Below, piece by piece: positions 8,966 to 19,286 of a stretch of 64,000 nt of DNA. The position numbers were made by a program, and so were the translations under genes. Below the pieces are notes generated by a model that did not search any database, had not been told where the DNA came from, and was given only the letters and a program-made list of their open reading frames with translations. The stretch is from Lactococcus protaetiae (GTDB lineage: Bacteria; Bacillota; Bacilli; Lactobacillales; Streptococcaceae): contig NZ_CP041356.1 in assembly GCF_006965445.1 (NCBI RefSeq), positions 1,798,001-1,862,000 on the forward strand, written 5' to 3'. Every line of letters starts with the position of its first letter. Position 1 is the first letter of the stretch.

Positions 8966-9277
8966 AAATCATTTTCCATACAACCAAAGGAAAGTCAATC
9001 TAGTGAAATTAGGAGAATACAGTAAAGTATAGTACAATAAAAATAGGAATTTTACAGCATAAAATACAGTCAAGACACATTCATTAACCTAGCTATACCC
9101 CTAGAATAATCAATGAAACAATCAGTTCATTTGAAACAGTAAAATGTAAAAGGGTATGCGAATTCAAACTATAACTGCTAAAGTGAGGAGTTGGACAGAA
9201 ATTGGGAACGAGTGTCGCCTTATCTCTGATCTAAGTGAGAAAGAGGTTTTGATAAAAATTTAGGTGGATTATATATC
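8966..9277 (+). promoter_or_regulatory. mgtA upstream region and probable long leader, class unknown
   Basis: A possible -10 TACAAT is at 9033-9038, leaving about 230 nt before mgtA. The leader contains short inverted repeats and a ribosome-binding site AGGTGG at 9262-9267. A metal-sensing leader would be expected for an Mg2+ transporter, but I could not match the sequence to the M-box or yybP-ykoY consensus. Confidence 0.35.
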
Positions 9278-11877
9278 ATGCAAAAAATGAAAAACACAAC
9301 AAAAAACGATGAACTAAAGCAGCTCGCACAGTTTGAGCGTGAAAAACTATTTGCTCAACTCGGAACAAGTTTTACAGGTTTAGATACGGATATAGCTCAG
9401 GAACGTTTGGACGAATATGGTTACAATATTGTGGCGACAGCACAGGAGACTCCGTGGTATATTATTATTTGGCATGCGATTCGTAACCCATTTATTTTTG
9501 TTCTGGCTTTTTTAGCTCTTGTATCTTTTGTTACAGGTGATGCGCAAGCTGGTTTTTATATGTGCCTGATGATTACACTCTCTGCGGTGGTTAGCTTTAC
9601 ACAGGAGTTCAAATCTCAAAAAGCTTCGATTGCGCTACGAGAAATGATTGAAAATACGACGAATGTTAAGCGAGATGGTGAACACCGAGAAATCCCGATG
9701 GATGAAGTAGTTCCAGGAGATATTATTAAATTGCGCACAGGAGATATGATTCCTGCTGATTCAATTCTATTATCAAGTAAAGACTTGTTTATCAATCAGG
9801 CGTCATTGACCGGTGAGTCGTTTCCTGTTGAGAAAAAACTTCCAGAAGAACTTGACGAAGATGAGCAAGTGGAATGGAAAAATATTTCCTCTTTAGATGC
9901 GCCCAATATTCTCTTTATGGGGACGGATGTCCTATCGGGTACAGGAGAGATTTTGATTGTCAAGACGGGTAGAACTACCATGTTTGGCGGTATTGCTCAA
10001 AAAGCAACAACGAATAAAACGACATCGGCTTTTCAAATGGGTCTAACACGTGTAAGTAAGTTATTGTTGATATTGGTTGCAATCATGTTTCCTATCGTTT
10101 TTGCGATAAACTGGTGGACGAAAGGCCAACCTCTGGATGCTTTCTTTTTTGCAGTAGCAGTGGCAGTCGGTTTAACACCAGAAATGTTGCCAATGATTGT
10201 AAATACAAATCTTGCCAAAGGAGCGGTCGCACTTTCTAAAGAAAAAGTGATTGTTAAAGAACTTGCAGCCATACAAAATCTTGGTGCAATGGATATTCTT
10301 TGTACGGATAAAACAGGGACAATCACTGAAGACCGTGTTGTTATGGTGGAACACGTCAATGCACAAGGTTTTAAAGCGGATGAGGTCTTGGACGCAGCAT
10401 TCATCAATTCAGAGTACCAAACTGGATGGCAAAATTTGATGGATATTGCAGTCATTCAATATTTTAAAAAGAAAAAACATCAATTGCCTTACGAAAAAAT
10501 TGTAAAAGTTGATGAGATTCCTTTTGATTTCTCAAGACGTTTGCTTTCAGTGGTGGTTGAAGTGGATGGTGTCAATCTTCAAGTAACAAAAGGTGCTGTT
10601 GAGGAAATGCAAGCTATTTGCACACACGTGCTGGAAAATGGTGTTCGTGTGCCGATTACAGAAGAAAAACTTGCTGAAATGAGGAAAGTTAACATCGAAA
10701 TGAATATGAATGGTATGCGCGTCTTAACCGTTGCCGAACGTATTTTATCTGATGAAGAACTTGAAGATTTTGATAAAACAAGCGAACGTGATATGACTCT
10801 GATAGGTTTTGTGGGATTTCTTGACCCTGCGAAAAAATCAGCGGCCAAAGCAATTGAAAGCCTTCATGACTATGGTGTAACCGTTAAGGTGTTAACAGGA
10901 GATAATGCCATTGTTGCTCAGAAAGTTTGTGAAGATGTTGGAATTAATGCTAACCACTATTTGTTAGGAGCGGATATTGATCTTTTGAGTGATGAAGAAT
11001 TGTTCAATCAGGCGCAAGATACTCATCTTTTTGCTAAGCTTAATCCTATGCAAAAAGCGCGGATTATTGAACTTTTGCGTAAAGTGCATACCGTTGGCTT
11101 TATGGGTGATGGGATTAATGATGCACCAAGTTTGCGTGCTGCAGATGTGGGAATTTCTGTTGATACAGCAGCAGATATCACAAAGGATGCAAGTACAATT
11201 ATTCTTCTTGAAAAATCACTTCAAGTTTTGGAAACAGGGGTTGTTGAAGGGAGAAAAATTTTCTCAAACATGATGAAATACATTCGGATTACTCTTTCAT
11301 CTAATTTTGGTAATGTTTTTTCTGTGCTTATTGCTTCGGCTTTTCTTCCTTTTTTGCCGATGCTGTCTATTCAACTTTTGACTTTAAATCTAATTTATGA
11401 TATTTCACAACTTGTTATTCCGTGGGACAATGTAGATACTGAAGAGATTGCACAGCCTGTCAAATGGGGAACGCGGGGCTTGCTAAGTTCGCTTTGATTG
11501 TTGGACCTGTTTCGTCAATCTTTGATATTACGACATTTATCGTACTTTGGTTTGTCTTTAATTTTAGCACACTTTCTTATGCTCCATTCTTCCAAGCGGG
11601 TTGGTTTGCAGTGAGTTTGGGAACACAAGCCTTAGCTTTCCATGTTTTGCGGACACAGAAAATACCATTTATTCAAAGTTGCGCATCTCTTCCAGTTATC
11701 TTATCAACGCTAGGTGCTTTTGCAGCAGGCGCGCTGATTGTCTTTAGTCCTATTGGGAAAATTATTTCTATGAGCCATTTGCCAGAGTATTTTTGGATAT
11801 GGTGGCTTGGGATTATTGTCTGTTATATTTTATTATTACAGCTTGTCAAAAAAATCTACTATAAAAAATTCGCTTGA
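9278..11877 (+). pseudogene. mgtA: Mg2+-importing P-type ATPase, interrupted by one frameshift
   Basis: MgtA-type P3B ATPases import Mg2+ across the cell membrane. The first 739 codons carry the actuator motif LTGES (about residue 180), the phosphorylation site CTDKTGT (about residue 346), the hinge GDGINDAPS (about residue 612) and most membrane helices. The frame then closes at 11497, while the remaining C-terminal helices (GPVSSIFDITTF onwards) continue in another frame to 11877. The join is at a GGGG run (11466-11469); restoring one base gives the expected W-G-N-A-G-L. So this is either a one-base deletion mutant lacking the last four or so helices, or a sequencing error in an otherwise intact gene of about 865 residues. 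Confidence 0.85.
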
Positions 11878-11933
11878 GGTTAAAAATAAAGAAAATTTTT
11901 AAGACTTAATAATAATCGCTCATTCCATTTTTT

Positions 11934-11942
11934 TGATATAAT
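11934..11942 (+). promoter_or_regulatory. aldC extended -10, leaderless geometry
   Basis: TGA then TATAAT (11937-11942), only 6 bp before the ATG at 11949. Confidence 0.65.
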
Positions 11943-11948
11943 ATGCTC

Positions 11949-12614
11949 ATGACAAACAGTAAAATATTTCAACATAATACATATAATACACTTTACGGCG
12001 GTTTTTATGAGGGGACCATCACGCTTGAAGAAGCATTGAAACATGGAAGTGCCGGAATTGGTACACTTGACACAGCAAATGGTGAAGTCACTATTTTGGA
12101 CGGTGTGGCTTATCATGGATCTTCTGAAAATAAAGTCCGCATTGTAGAAAAAGATGAAACGCTTCCTTATGTTGCTGTTGTTGACCATCAACCGTTGACG
12201 AGTTTCACTGACGCTTCTTGCAGTAGCGCTTCTGAATTTCTGTCAGCACTGACAGAAAAATTACCAACAAAAAGTGCGGCTTACAGCATTGTTATTGCAG
12301 GTTTTTTTAAAACGATGACGATTAGTAGCAAGCCAGCAGGGAATACTGAACCTTATCTGGATATTCTTGCTAAACAGCCTCATTTTACAAGAGAAAATGC
12401 TTGCGGGACAATCGTTGGAATTTGGTCTCCGAAACATTTGGCAGACCTCTTTGGTGATGGTTTCCATTTGCATTTTATAAGTAGTGACAAGACTTTTAGC
12501 GCCCACGTTCAGGATTTTGTCATTGATAAAGTGACAGTGGAGTTTGGCAAAATCGATAGCATCCAACAAGTGTTTCCCGTAGATAATGAAAATTTTGAAA
12601 AACATCAGTTCTAA
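11949..12614 (+). CDS. aldC: Alpha-acetolactate decarboxylase (second copy)
   Basis: Converts alpha-acetolactate to acetoin and CO2. The 221-residue product has the family's GTLD segment near residue 38, GTIVGIWSP near residue 155 and the zinc-binding FHLHFISSDKTFSAHV histidines near residues 173-187. It is clearly related to, but distinct from, AldB at 36770-37483. The start at 11949 aligns with AldB (MT...FQ-N-T) and lies just 6 bp from the -10; the in-frame ATG at 11943 would lie before the predicted transcript start. A CTGTCAG palindrome (12240-12255) encodes LSALTE. The gene stands alone, unlike aldB, which ends the ilv locus. Confidence 0.92.
   Translation: MTNSKIFQHNTYNTLYGGFYEGTITLEEALKHGSAGIGTLDTANGEVTILDGVAYHGSSENKVRIVEKDETLPYVAVVDHQPLTSFTDASCSSASEFLSALTEKLPTKSAAYSIVIAGFFKTMTISSKPAGNTEPYLDILAKQPHFTRENACGTIVGIWSPKHLADLFGDGFHLHFISSDKTFSAHVQDFVIDKVTVEFGKIDSIQQVFPVDNENFEKHQF
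12240..12255. repeat. CTGTCAG palindrome inside aldC, N2 form
   Basis: CTGTCAG-CA-CTGACAG, encodes L-S-A-L-T-E. Confidence 0.9.
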
Positions 12615-12631
12615 CTTATCGTAATTGTTTT

Positions 12632-12655
12632 TGTCAGCATACTGACAGCATTTTT
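12632..12655 (+). terminator. CTGTCAG-family hairpin after aldC
   Basis: TGTCAG-CATA-CTGACAG followed by a T-run; N4 spacer form. Confidence 0.65.
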
Positions 12656-12689
12656 CACTTAATTCATCACTTATTTTAATCATGTATAA

Positions 12690-12707
12690 CTGTCAGTACG
12701 CTGACAG
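12690..12707. repeat. CTGTCAG palindrome, N4 form
   Basis: CTGTCAG-TACG-CTGACAG between aldC and lepA. Confidence 0.9.
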
Positions 12708-12730
12708 AAGTAAAAGATGGTTTGAAGAAG

Positions 12731-12758
12731 CCGCGTCTCACAAAGAGAAGCGGTTTTT
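12731..12758 (+). terminator. Intrinsic terminator between aldC and lepA
   Basis: CCGC and TCTC pair with GAGA and GCGG around ACAAA, followed by TTTTT. Confidence 0.7.
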
Positions 12759-12770
12759 CAGTTGCTTTTA

Positions 12771-12779
12771 TGGTATAAT
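12771..12779 (+). promoter_or_regulatory. lepA promoter, extended -10
   Basis: TGG followed by TATAAT. The roughly 100-nt leader contains a perfect 9-bp hairpin (AGAGTGTTT / AAACACTCT, 12797-12821) and a second stem GAACTT / AAGTTC. Confidence 0.65.
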
Positions 12780-12883
12780 TAGCTTAATTAAACTTAGAGT
12801 GTTTAACTTTCAAACACTCTACAGAACTTTTGTAAGTTCAGCAAAGTATAAAAAATAATTCTTTGATTAGTATAGGAATAAAT

Positions 12884-14707
12884 ATGAACATCTCAGAAAT
12901 GAACGCGCGTAAGGAAAAAATTCGTAATTTTAGTATTATTGCGCATATTGACCACGGAAAATCAACACTTGCCGACCGTATTCTTGAACAAACTGAAACA
13001 GTTTCAAAAAGGGAACTTCAAGCTCAAATGCTAGATTCAATGGATTTGGAGCGTGAGCGTGGAATTACGATTAAACTCAATGCTATTGAACTCAATTACA
13101 CTGCAAAAGATGGCGAAACGTACATTTTCCATTTGATTGACACGCCGGGCCACGTTGACTTTACTTATGAAGTTTCTAGAAGCCTTGCAGCCTGTGAAGG
13201 AGCGATTCTCGTTGTGGATGCGGCACAAGGAATTGAAGCACAGACACTTGCCAACGTTTATCTGGCTCTGGATAATAATCTTGAAATTCTTCCTGTCATC
13301 AATAAAATTGACCTTCCTGCTGCTGACCCAGAAAGAGTGCGTCAAGAGATTGAAGACGTTATTGGGCTTGATGCCTCAGAAGCTGTACTTGCTTCTGCAA
13401 AATCAGGGATTGGTATTGAAGAAATTCTTGAGCAGATTGTTGAGAAAGTACCAGCACCCAGTGGTGAAGTAGATGCGCCTCTAAAAGCGCTGATTTTTGA
13501 CTCCGTTTATGATGCTTATCGTGGTGTTATTTTACAAGTTCGTGTGGTTGATGGATCGGTTAAAGTTGGTGATCGTATTCAACTGATGAGCAATGGAAAA
13601 GAATTTGATGTGACAGAAGTTGGGATTTTCACACCAAAAGCAGTGAGTAGAGACTTTCTGATGGCGGGAGATGTTGGCTATATTGCAGCAAGTATCAAAA
13701 CGGTTGCCGATACTCGAGTTGGTGATACAGTAACACTCGCAAACAATCCAGCAAAAGAAGCACTTGGTGGCTATAAGCAAATGAATCCAATGGTATTTGC
13801 AGGGATTTATCCGATTGAGTCTAATAAATTCAATGATTTGCGTGAAGCTTTAGAAAAACTTCAACTTAATGATGCCAGTCTTCAGTTTGAGCCAGAAACC
13901 TCGCAAGCGCTTGGATTTGGCTTTCGCTGTGGTTTTCTTGGACTTCTGCATATGGATGTCGTCCAAGAACGTTTAGAGCGTGAGTTTGGTATTGATTTGA
14001 TTATGACAGCGCCATCTGTCGTGTACCATATCAATACAACTGATGGTGAATTACTTGAAGTTGCCAATCCTTCTGAATTTCCAGACCCAACACGAATTGA
14101 AAACATCGAAGAACCGTATGTTAAAGCGCAAATCATGGTACCCAATGAATTTGTAGGAAGTGTCATGGAGCTTGCTCAACGCAAACGTGGTGTTTTTGAG
14201 ACAATGGATTACCTTGATGCCAATCGAGTTAATATCAGTTATCATATTCCATTAAGTGAGATTGTATTTGATTTCTTTGATAAATTAAAATCATCAACCA
14301 AAGGCTATGCAAGCTTTGACTATGAAATCAGTGACTATCGTGTGTCTAATCTGCAGAAAATGGATATTCTGCTGAATGGTGATAAAGTTGATGCACTAAG
14401 CTTTATTGTTCACAAAGAGTTTGCCTATGAGCGCGGTAAAATCATCGTTGAAAAGTTGAAAAAACTCATTCCGCGCCAACAGTTTGAAGTGCCTATTCAG
14501 GCTGCTATTGGTCAAAAAATTGTGGCACGGAGTGACATTAAAGCACTTCGTAAAAACGTCCTTGCTAAATGTTACGGTGGTGATATTTCGCGTAAGCGTA
14601 AACTACTTGAGAAGCAAAAAGCAGGTAAAAAACGAATGAAGTCAATTGGTTCGGTAGAAGTACCACAAGAAGCCTTCCTATCAGTACTTTCAATGGATGA
14701 AGAATAG
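12884..14707 (+). CDS. lepA: Translation elongation factor 4 (LepA)
   Basis: A ribosome-binding GTPase of 607 residues. G1 AHIDHGKST is near residues 19-27, the RGITIK switch I motif near 60, DTPGH near 89-93 and NKID near 143-146; domains II, III, V and the LepA-specific C-terminal domain (ending in [17 protein letters not shown]) follow. The start at 12884 is chosen because AGGA lies 6 bp upstream; an in-frame ATG 21 bp earlier lacks a good site. A strong terminator follows. Standalone transcription unit with its own promoter. Confidence 0.97.
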   Translation: MNISEMNARKEKIRNFSIIAHIDHGKSTLADRILEQTETVSKRELQAQMLDSMDLERERGITIKLNAIELNYTAKDGETYIFHLIDTPGHVDFTYEVSRSLAACEGAILVVDAAQGIEAQTLANVYLALDNNLEILPVINKIDLPAADPERVRQEIEDVIGLDASEAVLASAKSGIGIEEILEQIVEKVPAPSGEVDAPLKALIFDSVYDAYRGVILQVRVVDGSVKVGDRIQLMSNGKEFDVTEVGIFTPKAVSRDFLMAGDVGYIAASIKTVADTRVGDTVTLANNPAKEALGGYKQMNPMVFAGIYPIESNKFNDLREALEKLQLNDASLQFEPETSQALGFGFRCGFLGLLHMDVVQERLEREFGIDLIMTAPSVVYHINTTDGELLEVANPSEFPDPTRIENIEEPYVKAQIMVPNEFVGSVMELAQRKRGVFETMDYLDANRVNISYHIPLSEIVFDFFDKLKSSTKGYASFDYEISDYRVSNLQKMDILLNGDKVDALSFIVHKEFAYERGKIIVEKLKKLIPRQQFEVPIQAAIGQKIVARSDIKALRKNVLAKCYGGDISRKRKLLEKQKAGKKRMKSIGSVEVPQEAFLSVLSMDEE

Positions 14708-14721
14708 ATTATAGAATTTTT

Positions 14722-14748
14722 AAAAACCGCATCATGCGGTTTTTTTGC
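14722..14748 (+). terminator. Intrinsic terminator of lepA
   Basis: ACCGCAT / ATGCGGT stem with a single-base loop in the middle and a run of seven T. Confidence 0.9.
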
Positions 14749-14834
14749 TAAAATGTAAAGATTAGACGAACTATAGATACCTGAAAAATATTGTGCGGTT
14801 TTGTGTTGATATATTAAATCTAAGTAAAACTTCA

Positions 14835-15094
14835 AATGAAGTTAAGACTAAATTCGAAGCTTGCTATTCCGACTAGGTGCTTTGCCATTTGCTCTTGCTG
14901 CTTTAGCAGCTAGCTTCGCATGACCATTGGCTGTAAGGCACTAAAGTGCCAACGCCAAATGGCAATCAAACGGACAGCGGAGCAACAAAGTTGCGTAGAC
15001 CGTTCGTAGAACGGCGTGCGAAGCACGTAGCACCGTAACGAGCATCGACAACGTAGCCCAAAAGGTGGAGATAGCACGCACTTGCTTTGATAAA
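14835..15094. repeat. Mosaic intergenic repeat element
   Basis: Begins AATGAAGTTAAGACTAAATT and ends GCACGCACTTGCTTTGATAAA-like, the same ends seen at 37629-37890 and 42749-42930. The inside is a chain of small palindromes, including the GTAGAACGGCGTGCGAAGCA module shared with elements near 26.8, 46.8 and 60.9 kb. No ORF is convincing. It fills the gap between lepA and the next gene. Confidence 0.75.
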
Positions 15095-15113
15095 ATATAG
15101 AAAAGAGAATGAT

Positions 15114-15749
15114 ATGAAAATATTTATTGCTGGCTCCACTGGTCGTGTGGGGTTGACTTTACTTGATAAAATGTCACAAACGGGACATCAGATATTTGCT
15201 GGTGCTCGTCAAAAAGATAAAGTGCCTACTATTCGAAATGTGACTCCTGTAAGCTTCGACTTGGATTGGACACCTGATCAAATGATTGAAGTCATAAAGG
15301 AAATGGATATTATCATTGATGTGGCGGGTTCATCTGGGGGAAGTTTACTTCAAGTAGATTTGTTTGGAGCGGTGAAATTGATGCAAGCTACAGAGAGCGC
15401 TGGGATTAAACGTTTTATTTTGTTAAGCACTATTTTTGCTTTGCAGCCTGAAAAATGGACAACACCAGGATTTATCGCGCTGAAAGATTATTATATCGCA
15501 AAGCATTTTGCAGATTTGTATTTGATTAATAATACAAGTTTAGATTATACAATTTTGCAGCCAGGTTATTTGACTGAAGAGAAAGAAAGCGGATTGATTG
15601 ATATCAATGATGAGATTTCCGCTCCTAATACTATTGAAGATGTGGCGCAAACTCTGAAAGAACTCGTGAATACCAAACATTCAATCGGTAAAGTTATTAC
15701 AATGCATAATGGAGCAACGCCAATTGCTGCCGCACTTAACACACTTTAA
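15114..15749 (+). CDS. NAD(P)-binding reductase, atypical short-chain dehydrogenase type
   Basis: A 211-residue Rossmann-fold protein of the NAD(P)H-binding / YwnB-like group. The nucleotide-binding motif IAGSTGRVGLTLL is at residues 5-17, and VAGSSGGS near residue 70 is in the position of the second glycine-rich loop. The substrate is unknown. The start at 15114 precedes the Rossmann strand directly (MKIFIAGSTG); an upstream ATG at 15087 would lie inside the mosaic repeat. The gene stands alone and is closed by the terminator upstream of argC. Confidence 0.75.
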   Translation: MKIFIAGSTGRVGLTLLDKMSQTGHQIFAGARQKDKVPTIRNVTPVSFDLDWTPDQMIEVIKEMDIIIDVAGSSGGSLLQVDLFGAVKLMQATESAGIKRFILLSTIFALQPEKWTTPGFIALKDYYIAKHFADLYLINNTSLDYTILQPGYLTEEKESGLIDINDEISAPNTIEDVAQTLKELVNTKHSIGKVITMHNGATPIAAALNTL

Positions 15750-15787
15750 TCTAATCTAAAAGATAGAAAGTTTTATAAATAAAGCAT

Positions 15788-15823
15788 AAAAATACAGAAA
15801 TATATTTATTTCTGTATTTTTTT
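15788..15823. terminator. Intrinsic terminator before argC
   Basis: AAAAATACAGAAATA pairs with TATTTCTGTATTTTT, followed by T; could work in both directions. Confidence 0.85.
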
Positions 15824-15834
15824 ACATTTAATTC

Positions 15835-15877
15835 TTGACAATTAAAATCAAGAGTAGTATCATGTATAAATATACAA
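15835..15877 (+). promoter_or_regulatory. arg operon promoter with overlapping ARG box
   Basis: TTGACA (15835-15840), 17 bp, TATCAT (15858-15863). The 16-bp ATGTATAAATATACAA (15862-15877) matches the low-GC Firmicute ARG-box pattern and covers the end of the -10 and the start point, so ArgR/AhrC binding should block RNA polymerase. Confidence 0.75.
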
Positions 15878-15895
15878 AAAGAAGTGAGTAAATAT

Positions 15896-16918
15896 ATGAA
15901 AAAAATAGCAATAGTCGGTATTACTGGATATAGTGGATTAGAGTGTTTTAGATTGCTTTATTATCATCCAGAAGTAGAGGTTGCAAAGGTGTATGCGACT
16001 TCACACTGTGGTGAAAAATTAGCAGATGTTTTTCCTCAGTTTGATGGGTTGACAGATCTGGTTATTGAAAACTTTGATAGACAAGAAGTGACTGAACAAT
16101 GCGATGCAATATTTTTTGCAACTTCTTCTGGAGTAAGTAAAGAACTGGCTTTATCTTTTATTGAACAAAATTTTCCTGTTATTGATTTATCTGGTGATTT
16201 TAGAATAAAAAATCCTGAAACATACAAAAAGTGGTATAAAAATGCAAGTGTAAATATAGAATATTTATTCAAGGTGCAGTATAATTTAGCTGATTTAGGG
16301 AAAGCTACGAAGCCTTATATTGCGAACCCTGGCTGCTATGCGACAGCTACGTTATTAGCTCTAGCACCTTTGGTACAGCAAAATTTGATTGAGTTGGACA
16401 GTATTATTGTGGATGCTAAATCAGGACTTTCAGGTGCTGGAAAAAGTTTGAGCGAAGCAAGTCATTTTGTAAACGTTTCAGACAATATGAGTATGTATAA
16501 AGTAAATATGCATCAGCATATTCCAGAGATTGCTCAACAATTAAAGGTTTGGAATTCTGATTTTCATGCTCTGCAATTTACGACGAGCTTAATCCCTGTG
16601 ACACGAGGTATTTTTGTAAGCAGTTATGCAAAATTATCAACGGGAGTGAGATTTGAACAGGTTTGTGAAGCTTATAAAAAATGCTTTGCTAATAAAACTT
16701 TTGTCAGAATTCGACGACAAATGCCGCAATTGTCAGATGTAATAGGTACAAATTTTTGTGATATTGGTTTGGCTTATAATTCAGTGACAAATGTTTTGAC
16801 GGTTGTTTCTGTGATTGATAATTTGATGAAAGGTGCTGCAGGGCAGGCAGTACAAAATTTCAATCAGTTATTTGGTTATGATGATTGTTTAGGGCTTAAG
16901 TTTATGCCACAAATCTAG
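15896..16918 (+). CDS. argC: N-acetyl-gamma-glutamyl-phosphate reductase
   Basis: Third step of arginine synthesis: NADPH reduction of N-acetylglutamyl phosphate. The 340-residue product has the N-terminal GITGYSGLECFRLL nucleotide-binding motif and the active-site NPGCYATATLLALAPL with the catalytic cysteine near residue 144. Start at 15896 is preferred over the in-frame GTG at 15884, because AAGTGAG upstream can serve as ribosome-binding site and the operator occupies the region before it. First gene of argCJDBF. Confidence 0.95.
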   Translation: MKKIAIVGITGYSGLECFRLLYYHPEVEVAKVYATSHCGEKLADVFPQFDGLTDLVIENFDRQEVTEQCDAIFFATSSGVSKELALSFIEQNFPVIDLSGDFRIKNPETYKKWYKNASVNIEYLFKVQYNLADLGKATKPYIANPGCYATATLLALAPLVQQNLIELDSIIVDAKSGLSGAGKSLSEASHFVNVSDNMSMYKVNMHQHIPEIAQQLKVWNSDFHALQFTTSLIPVTRGIFVSSYAKLSTGVRFEQVCEAYKKCFANKTFVRIRRQMPQLSDVIGTNFCDIGLAYNSVTNVLTVVSVIDNLMKGAAGQAVQNFNQLFGYDDCLGLKFMPQI

Positions 16919-16932
16919 AAAATGAGGATATG

Positions 16933-18120
16933 ATGAAAGAAGTAGAAGGAACGATTGCGAGTCCAAAAGGATTTTCAGCGGATGCAGTACATGCACAGTT
17001 AAAATACAAGAATTTAGATTTAGGAATTATTTTGAGCGAGGTTCCCACTGCTATCGCAGGAGTCTTTACAACGAATAAAGTATGTGCGGCACCTGTGAAA
17101 TTGAATCGAGAAATTATAAAAAATGGGAAAGCACAAGCAATTGTTTGTAACTCAGCAGTGGCTAATGCTGTAACAGGAGATGAGGGTTGGCAAAATGCAT
17201 TAAAAACTCAAAAAATGATTGCCGATAAATTTAATTTGGTACAAGAGCAAGTTGCAGTTTGCTCAACTGGGGTTATCGGTGTCCAGTTACCTATGGAGAA
17301 AATGGCTACTGGAATATCAAAATTATCTAAAGTGGGCAATCCAGCGGGCTTTGCTCAGGCAATATTGACTACAGATACAAAAACAAAAACGATAAACTTG
17401 GAAGAAGAAATCGGTGGAAAAATTGTAAAAATGAGTGGAGTGTGTAAAGGTTCTGGTATGATTCATCCTAATATGGCGACCATGCTTGCTTTTATCACAA
17501 CTGATGCAAAAATTGCACAGTCATTGCTTCAAAAAACTTTGTCAGTACTGACAGAAACAACTTTTAATCAAATTACAGTAGATGGAGATACTTCAACGAA
17601 TGATACCGTTCTTATCTTGGCAAATGGTATGGCCGCCAATGAAGAAATCATAGAGGGCACCAAAGATTATCTTGTATTCAAACAAATGTTGGAAAAAGTT
17701 TGCCAAGTTCTTGCTCAAAAAATTGCTGCTGATGGTGAAGGAGCCACCAAACTTATTGAGGTAACGGTGAAAGGAGCATTTGATAATCTTTCTGCAAGAT
17801 TAATTGCTAAAAAAATCGTTGGTTCAAGTCTAGTCAAAACAGCTATTTTTGGTGCAGATCCTAATTGGGGGAGGATTGTATCAAGCATTGGTCAAGCTGC
17901 TGACTTTGAAGTGGATGATATTGAGCTTAAAATTCAGGATGAGCTTGTACTTTATCATTCTACTCCTGTTCAGTTTGAAGCGGCGTTCCTTTCTGAAAAA
18001 TTAAAAGAAAATATGATTTCAATTGTAGTTGATTTGAATTGTGGTACGGGCAATGGGCAGGCTTGGGGCTGTGATTTGACCTACAAATATGTCGAAATCA
18101 ATGCATTATATACGAGCTAA
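16933..18120 (+). CDS. argJ: Bifunctional ornithine acetyltransferase / N-acetylglutamate synthase
   Basis: ArgJ recycles the acetyl group from N-acetylornithine to glutamate; it is made as a precursor that cuts itself before a threonine. The cleavage site KGSGMIHPNMATMLAF is near residues 172-187. The start at 16933 fits the GAGG at 16924-16927 best, with another ATG at 16930. Total length about 395 residues is usual. A CTGTCAG palindrome at 17539-17554 encodes LSVLTE. The gene lies 11-14 bp after argC. Confidence 0.95.
   Translation: MKEVEGTIASPKGFSADAVHAQLKYKNLDLGIILSEVPTAIAGVFTTNKVCAAPVKLNREIIKNGKAQAIVCNSAVANAVTGDEGWQNALKTQKMIADKFNLVQEQVAVCSTGVIGVQLPMEKMATGISKLSKVGNPAGFAQAILTTDTKTKTINLEEEIGGKIVKMSGVCKGSGMIHPNMATMLAFITTDAKIAQSLLQKTLSVLTETTFNQITVDGDTSTNDTVLILANGMAANEEIIEGTKDYLVFKQMLEKVCQVLAQKIAADGEGATKLIEVTVKGAFDNLSARLIAKKIVGSSLVKTAIFGADPNWGRIVSSIGQAADFEVDDIELKIQDELVLYHSTPVQFEAAFLSEKLKENMISIVVDLNCGTGNGQAWGCDLTYKYVEINALYTS
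17539..17554. repeat. CTGTCAG-family palindrome inside argJ, N2 form
   Basis: TTGTCAG-TA-CTGACAG (first base varied), encodes L-S-V-L-T-E. Confidence 0.85.
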
Positions 18121-18153
18121 TTTCATAAAAAAGAATATTTTGAAGGTATTGTT

Positions 18154-19286
18154 ATGACGGATTTATTAGAAAATTATGGTCGTTTTCCTTTCAGTCTAAT
18201 TAAAGGCGAAGAGGTCTATTTATTTGATGAGAATGGGAAACGTTATTTGGATTTTACAAGTGGAATTGGTGTGATGAATATGGGTTATAGTTTTGAAGCA
18301 GGGAAATCTGCTGTAAAAACTCAGATTGACGCACTTTCTCACCTTTCAAATCTTTATCAAAATCCATTGCAGGAGAAAGTGGCTGAAAAATTAAGTCAAA
18401 ATCATGAATATAAAGCATTTTTTTGTAATAGTGGAACCGAAGCAAATGAAGCGGCTTTAAAACTGACTCGTTTGATAAAAAGTGGACAAAAAGTTCTAGC
18501 GTTTAATCATGGTTTTCATGGTCGGACTTTTGGGGCGATGAGTGCAACGATGCAAGAAAAAATTCAATCTGGATTTTCGCCTTTGTTGCCTGATTTTGTA
18601 TGTAGCGACTATAACGATGTAGAGGGTTTTCAGCAGGTACTTTCTAATCAGAATATTGGGGCGATAATTCTAGAAATGGTGCAGGGAGAAGGGGTGTGAT
18701 ACCTATTATCCCTGAGTTTGTCCAAGTGTTGAAAGAGGCACAAAAAGTGGGGATATTATTGATTATTGACGAGGTTCAGACAGGCATTGGGCGTACAGGA
18801 AAACTTTTCAGTTTTGAACATTTTGACTTGAAGCCTGATATTTTTACAGTTGCAAAAGCTTTGGCGAACGGTATTCCAACAGGGGCAATGCTCTGTAAAA
18901 ATGAATACGCTGATTACTTTTCAAAAGGAAAACATGGTTCAACTTTTGGTGGAAATCCATTAGCGATGGCAAGCGCTAATGAAGTCTTGACTGCCATGAC
19001 ACCTGATTTTTTGTCAGAAGTTACTGATAAGTCGGAATTTTTCTTGTCAGTACTGACAGAAAAGTTGTCAGTAAAATCACAAGTAAAAGCGATTCGTTCA
19101 GTAGGTTTAATGCTTGGTATCCAACTGACAGATGGACAAAAAATTACAGAAATTTTAGGAATGCTTCGAGATGAGGGCTTGCTTGCACTTTCCGCAGGAG
19201 AGGATGTCATTCGCCTTTTACCTCCACTTATTATGAACAAAGCAGAATTGGTAAAAGGAGCGGAAATACTGGGGAAAGTGTTATGA
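18154..19286 (+). pseudogene. argD: Acetylornithine aminotransferase, one frameshift
   Basis: PLP-dependent aminotransferase of arginine synthesis. The first 181 codons include the substrate and PLP regions (FCNSGTEANEAALKL near residue 90) but stop at 18699 after VQGEGV. The rest (IIDEVQTGIGRTGKLF, the lysine region FTVAKALANGIPTGAM) continues in another frame from 18696 to 19286. Adding one G to the GGGG at 18691-18694 restores the family sequence VQGEGGVIP. Repaired length is about 377 residues, which is normal. The second half carries LSVLTE from a CTGTCAG palindrome (19044-19059). As read, the arginine pathway is broken; the alternative is a base-calling error. Confidence 0.87.
19044..19059. 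repeat. CTGTCAG-family palindrome inside argD, N2 form
   Basis: TTGTCAG-TA-CTGACAG, encodes L-S-V-L-T-E in the C-terminal frame of argD. Confidence 0.85.

Noticed and set aside
9045-9277. M-box or Mn2+ (yybP-ykoY) riboswitch in the mgtA leader
   Set aside because: The conserved core sequences of these classes could not be identified; kept only as an unclassified leader.
11466-11497. Programmed frameshift in mgtA
   Set aside because: No slippery heptamer with a stimulatory hairpin was seen, and the same G-run loss recurs in argD and leuB, which points to deletion or sequencing error.
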